Shown here: positions 58,052 through 64,000 of the stretch, piece by piece
Position numbering within the stretch: the first letter of the stretch is position 1
Layout: every line of letters begins with the position of its first letter
DNA from: Streptomyces apocyni
GTDB taxonomy: Bacteria; Actinomycetota; Actinomycetes; Streptomycetales; Streptomycetaceae
Direction: 5' to 3'
Length of the DNA: 64,000 nucleotides
Assembly: GCF_009739465.1 (NCBI RefSeq)
Contig: NZ_WHOM01000036.1
Coordinates: forward strand, 372,001 to 436,000
Made by a program: the position numbers and the translations under genes
Notes under the pieces: generated by a model
What the model saw: only the letters and a program-made list of their open reading frames with translations
Told to the model about the DNA's origin: nothing
Database searches by the model: none

Positions 58052-60118
58052 TCACGGCCACAACTTCAGGCGGAGTTGTACACCCTCGCCCCCGCGCGTT
58101 CGGCGCCGCCCTCTCTTACGCTTCTTGTGGGGAACCGAGACGCTCCGGGCAGCCCTGGACTCAGGGGGAAGGTTGCCCCAGGTCGGGCGCAGTCCATCGA
58201 TGTCAACTGAGCCAACCAAATTCTTTAGATACTTCTGCGTCTCGGGGTCGGTGGAATAAAGCACCGTCGCTCGGCTCGCTCGCGTCAACAGCACGTGGTA
58301 CGCGTTGCGCACGCACTCGTCGAACCTCTCGTTACCCTTGGAGCGGATGCTCTCGTCGGCTGAACCCGCGGTACGTACGCTCCACAGCTTCTTCTCCTCG
58401 TCACGAGTAAGGGCTGCGCGCTGGTATTCCCAATGGTCCGTCCGCCAAACCATGTCATCCCCCAGGATCACCCCGCACCAGTCCCATTCGAGGCCCCGTG
58501 ACGAATAGACGCATCCAATCTGGTCCACGCCCTCCGACCGAACACCCCAGATCTTCGCCGGAGGCTCACCATTCCTACCAGCCGAGTCACCTTTCACGTT
58601 CCACGGGCGGTGCCAGCCCCCGATCTGCACGTCAGGAACAAGCTTGCCGCCCTTCTGCAACTTGTGCCACGGCCAGCATAATCCAGCCACCATACGGGCA
58701 CTCGCCCCGGCGGCATGCTCCTCTCGGATAATGCGTTCCATCTCCTCCGGACTGTCCGCTATCTCGACATGCATCAGACCGTCGGGCATCCACTCTTCCA
58801 CCGGCCGGTTCGAAATGCCCAGTAGGTCATGCACCCAGTCTCGGTAGCGGTCGCTGCCTCCACAGCGGAACTGTCTGTGCAGTTCGTACGACGCGGGTTC
58901 GATTCCCCTACGCCTCACAGAATCGCGGATCAGCTCCACGGTGCCGACTTCCTTGGGGTGCACGACCTGACTTCCGTCAAGAAGGAATACGACCACCTTG
59001 GCAGCATCGAGGAGCTCCTCAACCTGCGGCTTCGTCCCCCACTGCGATTCGGGAAGGTAGCGTGACGCCGAACGCTCACGCAGCCCATGCGCCTCGTCGC
59101 AGATGAGAATATCGAACCGTGGCTCCGGCGGTTTGATAAAGCTGCTGAAGTATGCGAACTTACCCTGGAATGCTCCGTCTCCGTATCCGACATGCTGCTT
59201 CATCGCCGCGTCGAATGCCTGCGACCCACTGGTGTACCTGACTTCATGACCTTGCGCATCAAAATACTTGAGCAGCTCAATACCGATCGCGCTCTTTCCG
59301 GTCCCCGCTCCTCCTTTCACGATGAACACCGCTTGCTGTTCGACTTCGGGGAGCCGTTCGACGGAGAGACGGACGCTTCGGAATACTCTGCGCTGGTCGC
59401 CCCTCAGGGTGAAGACCGTGTCCTCTCCCTTCGATGAGATCATGGCATCCAGGAGCGGCGTGTTCCGGATCGCCATCCGCTGCAGGACGGTTTCCGCCGC
59501 CGAGGCGTTACCGCTCTCCGCAAAGCGTTCGCGGAGATCATCCATGAGGTCATCTCGATTGTCAGCGGTAACAGTCAGAGCATGTGGTCCTGTCAATGCG
59601 TGAGCCGAGAACAGTGGACCAATATCCGAGTCATGAGCATTGGGCAAGTAAGACAAGCCTGCGTACTCGATCCGCATGTCGCGCAGCGGACCGCTTTCGC
59701 CGGTGAAGTAGTCATAGACGCCCGCGAGCTGCTCACTCGGACGCGGCTTGGCCTGCTTGTAGCCGGGCACATCCACCTTGTTCCGGTCCCGTGGGTTCTG
59801 TGTAACCGAAGCCCATCTCTTCAGCTCGACAAGCAAAACTGACTCAAGCTCAGTTTCCGGGTGCCGCCCCACCAGAACGACGTCAACGGGGGCGGGTGCT
59901 CCCTCTGGCTGGCACTCCACAAGCATGTGGACACTGCCACGGCCCGCGGCAACCAAGTCGGACGCCAGCTGGATGAGGCTCTCCTTCCACGCCGCCTTCT
60001 CCGTATCCGAAACGTCGAATTTCTTGAAGGATAGCCAGCGGGCCGCCAGATGAGAGAGCAGCAAGCGGCGCTCATGAAGCCTGAGCAGGTCCTCCGCAGA
60101 AAGTTGCAGAAGAATCAC
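58052..60118 (-). CDS. DUF2075 helicase with N-terminal PD-(D/E)XK-like nuclease (copy A)
   Basis: 688 residues from a GTG with GGGGGA seven bases upstream. The N-terminal region has an Asp (79) and a VELKRW motif (Glu 98, Lys 100) like a PD-(D/E)XK core. A P-loop helicase follows with Walker A GGAGTGKS (269-276), DEAH (341-344), QFRCGGSD, CVYSSRGLEWDW and YHVLLTRASR. DUF2075 belongs to the Schlafen-related SF1 helicases. Paralogue of the divergent gene at 60394. Likely acts on DNA or RNA in the cytoplasm; a defence role is inferred from its neighbour and the paired layout. Confidence 0.85.
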   Translation of the reverse strand: MILLQLSAEDLLRLHERRLLLSHLAARWLSFKKFDVSDTEKAAWKESLIQLASDLVAAGRGSVHMLVECQPEGAPAPVDVVLVGRHPETELESVLLVELKRWASVTQNPRDRNKVDVPGYKQAKPRPSEQLAGVYDYFTGESGPLRDMRIEYAGLSYLPNAHDSDIGPLFSAHALTGPHALTVTADNRDDLMDDLRERFAESGNASAAETVLQRMAIRNTPLLDAMISSKGEDTVFTLRGDQRRVFRSVRLSVERLPEVEQQAVFIVKGGAGTGKSAIGIELLKYFDAQGHEVRYTSGSQAFDAAMKQHVGYGDGAFQGKFAYFSSFIKPPEPRFDILICDEAHGLRERSASRYLPESQWGTKPQVEELLDAAKVVVFLLDGSQVVHPKEVGTVELIRDSVRRRGIEPASYELHRQFRCGGSDRYRDWVHDLLGISNRPVEEWMPDGLMHVEIADSPEEMERIIREEHAAGASARMVAGLCWPWHKLQKGGKLVPDVQIGGWHRPWNVKGDSAGRNGEPPAKIWGVRSEGVDQIGCVYSSRGLEWDWCGVILGDDMVWRTDHWEYQRAALTRDEEKKLWSVRTAGSADESIRSKGNERFDECVRNAYHVLLTRASRATVLYSTDPETQKYLKNLVGSVDIDGLRPTWGNLPPESRAARSVSVPHKKRKRGRRRTRGGEGVQLRLKLWP

Positions 60119-60139
60119 GAGAACATCCCCCAAAGCTCG

Positions 60140-60192
60140 AGTAACTCGTGCGGGGTGGGGGCATGTCCTCATGGGGAAGCCCGCCGGGCCGC
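60140..60192 (-). promoter_or_regulatory. Leader element of copy A, mirrored upstream of copy B
   Basis: On the minus strand, GCGGCCCGGCGGGCTTCC, then after 6 bp GGACATGCCCCCACCC and CGCACGAGTTACT. The copy B gene has matching pieces at 60299-60372 in the opposite direction. Confidence 0.8.
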
Positions 60193-60298
60193 ACCCGACA
60201 GCTGATCACTCTACAAACATCCGCCCCCCTCCCCATGAGAGAGACGGCGGACGATCTTCGCCGCAAGCGATTCGATAGGATTCGAGTTCACCGTCATT

Positions 60299-60372
60299 GC
60301 GGCCCGCGGGGCTTCCGCTCCGCCTCCGTGGCGGGGTCTCGAAGGACACGTCCCCACCCGCACGAGCTACTT
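60299..60372 (+). promoter_or_regulatory. Leader element of copy B, mirrored upstream of copy A
   Basis: On the plus strand, GCGGCCCGCGGGGCTTCC, then after an additional 22 bp or so, GGACACGTCCCCACCC and GCACGAGCTACTT, running to a GGGGG ribosome site. It aligns with the copy A leader. The two leaders thus form an inverted duplication in the 275-bp divergent promoter region. Confidence 0.8.
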
Positions 60373-60393
60373 CGCGCTGCCTGGGGGCATTCC

Positions 60394-62280
60394 ATGTTGT
60401 TCCGCGACTCCGCTACCGCGGTCGCCGCCCGCCACCTCGAAGGGTCGCTGGCCCTGCACCTCACCGAGCAGTTCATGCACGCGCACGGCTACCTGCCTGG
60501 CCCCTCGGAGGTGCGTTCCTGGCAGCGGAGCATCCCCGCGCTGACCTACGCGCTGCTGGACGCCGGGCTGGGGCAGGTGGAGGTGGAGGTGTTGTTGGAG
60601 TACGGCCTGCCGCTGACCAGCAAGCGAGTGGACGCGCTGCTCGCGGGCGTACATCCCAGGACTCGGGAACCGTCGTACGTCGTCGTGGAGCTCAAACGGT
60701 GGAGCGAGGCGCATCCGGACGAGGATGATCCGTTACTGTGCCGCTTTGAAGCGTACGTCCGGCCGGTGCTGAACCCGATCGAGCAGGTACGCGGATACTG
60801 CGACTATCTGGTCGCCTTCAACGGCGCGTTGGCCGAGCATCCGGAACGCGTCTCCGGGGCTGCTTATCTCCACAACGCGACCGCGTTCGGCGTCAGCGGG
60901 CTGGACGAGGTCGAGCAGAGCGAGCGCGGGCTGTTCACCGTCGGCAAGCGTGGCGAGTTCCTCGCGTATCTGCAGGCGAAGTTGGCCCCGGCGCGGGGGG
61001 CGGATGCCGCTGACGCTCTGCTGAGCGGGAAGGTACGGCCTTCCAAGCAGTTGATGGACGTCGCGGCTCAAGAAGTCCGGGAGCGTGAACAGTTCGTGCT
61101 GCTGGACGAGCAGCGCGTGGCGTACGAGATGGTGTTGAGGGCGGTCCGCAAGGCGCACGAGGCCGACCACAAGGAAGTGGTGGTCATCACCGGTGGCCCG
61201 GGGACGGGTAAGAGCGTGATCGCCCTCTCGCTGCTCGGTGAGCTCTACCGGCAGGGGATCTCGGCGCTGCACGCGACCGGATCTCAGTCCTTCACCAAGA
61301 CCATGCGCAAGGTCGCGGGTGCGCGCAAGCGCGAGGTACAGGATCTCTTCAAGTACTTCAACAGCTTCATGAGCGCGCAGCGCAACGGCCTTGCCGTGCT
61401 GATCTGCGACGAGGCACATCGCATCCGTGAGACATCCGCCAACCGCTACACACCCGCGGCGCAGCGCACTGGCAAGCGGCAGATCGAGGAGCTGATCGAC
61501 GCGGCGCGCGTCCCCGTGTTCCTCCTCGATCAGCACCAGGTCGTACGGCCGGGCGAGATGGGTACCGTCGAGGAGATCAGGGATGCGGCGGCAGCCAAGA
61601 ACCTGACGTGTCGCGAGGTGTCACTGGACAGCCAGTTCCGCTGCGGCGGAAGTGACGCCTACCTGCGGTGGGTGGTACGGCTGCTCGGGCTCGAGGGCGG
61701 GGAGCCCGTGGAGTGGGAGCCGGACGGCCGGATGGAGTTGGCCGTCGCCGAGTCCCCGGAGGAGCTGGAAACGTTTCTGGAGGGGAAGCGGGTCAAGGGG
61801 TACGGGGCGCGGATGTCGGCCGGATTCTGCTGGAGGTGGTCGGATGCCAAGCCAGGTGAACCGCTGCCGACCGACGTGGTGATCGGTGGCTGGGCCCGGC
61901 CGTGGAACCTCAAGGGTGAGCGCTCCGTGATGGGGGCTCCTCCCTCGGCGCTCTGGGCCACCGACCCGGCCGGGTTCGGACAGGTGGGCTGCGTCTACAC
62001 CGCGCAGGGCTTCGAGTACGACTGGAGCGGGGTCATCCTGGGGCCGGATCTGGTGTGGCGGGGTGAGCGGTGGGTGGTCGACCGTGCCGCGTCCAAGGAC
62101 CCGGTGTTCAGGCGGTCCACGCCCGACGCGGATGTGGACCGCCTGATTCGGAACACGTACAAGGTGCTGCTGACGCGCGGCATGGTGGGCACGGTGCTCT
62201 ACTCAACCGACGCCGAGACACGGGCCAAGCTACGGGAGCTCGTACAGTCAACAGCCCGCACGCCGCTGCCCACCGCGTAG
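60394..62280 (+). CDS. DUF2075 helicase with N-terminal PD-(D/E)XK-like nuclease (copy B)
   Basis: 628 residues from an ATG with GGGGG seven bases upstream. The N-terminus has Asp 80 and VVVELKRW (Glu 99, Lys 101), then Walker A GGPGTGKS (267-274), DEAH (339-342), QFRCGGSD and CVYTAQGFEYDWSGVILGPD, and ends with YKVLLTRGMVGTVLYSTDAE. Same domain order as copy A, with scattered identical motifs and a shorter N-terminus. Its GC content is higher than that of copy A, so the copies differ in codon use and may have separate histories. Function in defence is inferred. Confidence 0.85.
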   Translation: MLFRDSATAVAARHLEGSLALHLTEQFMHAHGYLPGPSEVRSWQRSIPALTYALLDAGLGQVEVEVLLEYGLPLTSKRVDALLAGVHPRTREPSYVVVELKRWSEAHPDEDDPLLCRFEAYVRPVLNPIEQVRGYCDYLVAFNGALAEHPERVSGAAYLHNATAFGVSGLDEVEQSERGLFTVGKRGEFLAYLQAKLAPARGADAADALLSGKVRPSKQLMDVAAQEVREREQFVLLDEQRVAYEMVLRAVRKAHEADHKEVVVITGGPGTGKSVIALSLLGELYRQGISALHATGSQSFTKTMRKVAGARKREVQDLFKYFNSFMSAQRNGLAVLICDEAHRIRETSANRYTPAAQRTGKRQIEELIDAARVPVFLLDQHQVVRPGEMGTVEEIRDAAAAKNLTCREVSLDSQFRCGGSDAYLRWVVRLLGLEGGEPVEWEPDGRMELAVAESPEELETFLEGKRVKGYGARMSAGFCWRWSDAKPGEPLPTDVVIGGWARPWNLKGERSVMGAPPSALWATDPAGFGQVGCVYTAQGFEYDWSGVILGPDLVWRGERWVVDRAASKDPVFRRSTPDADVDRLIRNTYKVLLTRGMVGTVLYSTDAETRAKLRELVQSTARTPLPTA

Positions 62281-62439
62281 CGCGGCATGGTACCGCGTGA
62301 TGCCGTGGCTGCCGGTGATCGGGCTGTGCCAGGTGTCGAAATAAGCAGTTCTGAGGTACCTCTACCAGTCACGGCCCCGGGCGGCGGCCTGGGCCGAGTC
62401 GGATCTCCGCCGCCGCGACGCCCTCTCCAGCGGCACGCC

Positions 62440-63048
62440 CTACGAGGGGCCGCCCGACCGTGACAGCGCCCAGCTCCGGTACGAGAACGCCTTGGCGATC
62501 CCGAGCAGCCCGGTCACCCACAGGGCCACTCCGGCGCCCATGCCCAGTACCGCGTCGGGGACCGTGAGGGCCGCAGCCGCCGTCTCGAAGGACACCCAGA
62601 GGCCGAGCGCACACGGTGCGAAAGACAGCAGCAGCCAGGCGAGGCTCCGCCCGGGCGCCCGTAGTCGGGCATCCGCGCCGGGCTCCCGGTCGAGGTCCCG
62701 CCACTCGTCCATGAGTCCGCGCACCTCCCGGTCCCGCCGTATGCCGGACACCATGACGAGGGCGGCGGGAACAAGCGCCCCGAGGCCCAAGGGAACAAGG
62801 AGCGGCCCCATCATCAGCATCATCTTGTCACCGCGGGGCCCGAGCCCCTGCAGCGGCATGGTGAGCAGCACCCACCCGAGGGCACCCAGCGCCCCCATCA
62901 GCCAGAGCAGCAGAAGCCGCCCGGCTCCGAGACCGCGCGTCCGCAGCACTTGGAGCGCTGTGGCCCGGTCCGCGAGCATCGCCTCCCGATCCGGCCAGAC
63001 CCGCAGGTGAGCGGGAGGTGGCGGTGGAGGAAGAGACGCGCGGAGCAT
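62440..63048 (-). CDS. Integral membrane protein (four helices)
   Basis: 202 residues. Hydrophobic segments at about residues 43-65, 78-100, 135-155 and 167-188, with an Asp/Arg-rich cytoplasmic loop between the second and third. GAGGG before the ATG. No family recognised. It diverges from the WXG100 gene pair and may belong to the type VII secretion region, but this is only proximity. Confidence 0.7.
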   Translation of the reverse strand: MLRASLPPPPPPAHLRVWPDREAMLADRATALQVLRTRGLGAGRLLLLWLMGALGALGWVLLTMPLQGLGPRGDKMMLMMGPLLVPLGLGALVPAALVMVSGIRRDREVRGLMDEWRDLDREPGADARLRAPGRSLAWLLLSFAPCALGLWVSFETAAAALTVPDAVLGMGAGVALWVTGLLGIAKAFSYRSWALSRSGGPS

Positions 63049-63237
63049 AGAAACCCTCGGACGGCGACGAGCACGGACTGCCCGACGCTATCGCGCACCC
63101 GGAGACCCCGGGAACGCGGGTGGCAGAGGCCACAGCCGTCACACATTGCCGGTGCGGGCAATCGCACCCCCGTTCGCTAGAGTGACACAAGTGGCCATTG
63201 GTGACCGGGAACTGACGGTTGCTGATCGGGGGGATCT

Positions 63238-63633
63238 ATGGAGCAGCAGCCCAGACTGAAGGCGAAGCGTGACAAGCTCACCAACCTCGCCGACGACCTC
63301 GACGCCATGCAGGACTACCTCGACCAGCAGGTCAAACGCATGGACACAGTAGTCGACAGCATCGAGGCAGGCTGGCGCGGGCCGGCGGCCAAGGCGTACC
63401 GGACACTGCACCGGGGTGCCGCCAAGGACGCCGTACGGATCCGGATGGTGATGCAGCGACTCGAACAGGCCGTACGCCTAGGCCGGGACGGCTTCTCGGC
63501 GCAGGATCTGGCCGTGATGGAGAGCCTCCGGAAGATCCAGGCCGAGGTGAACGTGAAGGATGAGGTGGACAAGCTCTCCACGCCGAACCAGGACGTGCCG
63601 CGCAAGCCGCGCAGTGGGCTCGCCGACCTCTGA
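63238..63633 (+). CDS. WXG100-like protein 1 (type VII secretion)
   Basis: 131 residues. Helix-turn-helix hairpin with WRG (residues about 46-48: GWRGPAAKAYRTL) in the turn, matching the WXG100 class. It is likely to pair with the next gene product for ESX-type secretion. GGGGGG upstream of the ATG is the ribosome site. The tail is longer and more charged than in EsxA/EsxB. Confidence 0.8.
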   Translation: MEQQPRLKAKRDKLTNLADDLDAMQDYLDQQVKRMDTVVDSIEAGWRGPAAKAYRTLHRGAAKDAVRIRMVMQRLEQAVRLGRDGFSAQDLAVMESLRKIQAEVNVKDEVDKLSTPNQDVPRKPRSGLADL

Positions 63634-63646
63634 GCACGGGGAAGAA

Positions 63647-63949
63647 ATGTCGGACGACGAACACATAACCGTCAACTTCGCCACGCTGCACAGCCTTACC
63701 GGCGAGCTTGAGGACATCATCAAAAGGCTCAACGAACGTCTGGACGTGCTCTACGAACGCGTCGAGAAGGTCGTCCTGACCTGGGAGGGTGAGGCCCGCG
63801 AGGTCTTCGTCGACGAGCTCGACAAATGGGACCGGTCCGCGCAGGACCTGGAAGCGGCGCAGGCCTGGCTGCACGAGGTTGTGACCAAGGGGCACACCAA
63901 CTACGCGGCGGCGCACCAGGCGGTGCTGCGGGGCTGGGGCGGTCACTGA
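63647..63949 (+). CDS. WXG100-like protein 2 (type VII secretion)
   Basis: 100 residues, the EsxA/EsxB length. Two helices joined by TWEGEAREVFVDELDKW, which carries the WxG turn. Probably dimerises with protein 1 and is exported by a type VII system outside the window. It starts 13 bp after the previous stop, so co-transcribed; its TGA overlaps the next ATG. Confidence 0.85.
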   Translation: MSDDEHITVNFATLHSLTGELEDIIKRLNERLDVLYERVEKVVLTWEGEAREVFVDELDKWDRSAQDLEAAQAWLHEVVTKGHTNYAAAHQAVLRGWGGH

Positions 63950-64000
63950 TGGCGGGTCCCAACCCCGGCCCCCAGCCCGGCCCTCGGCCCGGCGCGCAGG
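63949..64000 (+). CDS. Pro/Gly-rich protein, N-terminus only (partial)
   Basis: Starts at the ATG overlapping the WXG100 stop (TGATG). The 17 visible residues are Pro/Gly/Gln-rich (MAGPNPGPQPGPRPGAQ). The gene continues off the right edge; in type VII clusters this position can hold an effector or a component, but it cannot be named here. Confidence 0.6.
   Translation, partial: MAGPNPGPQPGPRPGAQ

Noticed and set aside
58885..58915. T-arm-like GGTTCGATTCCC sequence, possible tRNA
   Set aside because: It lies inside the conserved helicase motif region of the minus-strand nuclease-helicase gene and has no matching acceptor or D-arm in place.

Overview
The window comes from a high-GC actinobacterium, almost certainly a Streptomyces. 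The evidence is strong G/C bias at third codon positions, many GTG starts, stop/start overlaps of the ATGA, GTGA and TGATG type, lipoprotein and Tat leaders, an XRE/DUF397 pair, WXG100 proteins and NB-ARC regulators. No rRNA, tRNA, insertion sequence or CRISPR array was seen.

Positions 1-18,200 are mostly housekeeping and sugar genes. They hold a SWIM protein coupled to a SNF2 helicase, a ROK sugar kinase with a small membrane protein, and a CUT2-type sugar ABC importer with two tandem paralogous binding lipoproteins. A GntR regulator and a divergent Gfo/Idh/MocA dehydrogenase follow, with matching candidate operators at two promoters. Next come a two-component system, small reductases, a zinc-cluster protein coupled to an esterase, and a class A beta-lactamase (to 19,210).

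Positions 19,300-32,800 are accessory: a decayed MMPL transporter, lower-GC small membrane proteins, a giant RHS/YD-repeat protein with a variable C-terminal tip, a divergent FG-GAP secreted protein and two truncated gene remnants. Positions 32,799-43,113 carry the allantoin route (allantoinase and allantoicase, a divergent IclR regulator and repeated operator-like palindromes). An ABC efflux pair, a second two-component system, a MobA-like nucleotidyltransferase and malate synthase follow. Allantoin breakdown yields glyoxylate, which malate synthase can consume.

Positions 43,276-54,121 include a glycosyltransferase-like gene with 19 perfect copies of a 7-bp repeat just after its start (a possible phase switch), an NB-ARC/TPR protein, a family 2 glycosyltransferase, an NHL-repeat protein and a Tat-leader ORF coupled to a leaderless amidase.

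Positions 54,356-62,280 look like a regulatory and defence-like island. It has a HTH protein, a decayed XRE regulator beside an intact DUF397 protein, a predicted EVE-like plus PD-(D/E)XK nuclease, and two divergent paralogous nuclease-helicases whose leaders are mirror images. The window ends in a WXG100 (type VII secretion) locus. Short tandem repeats (6-20 bp units) are unusually frequent throughout.
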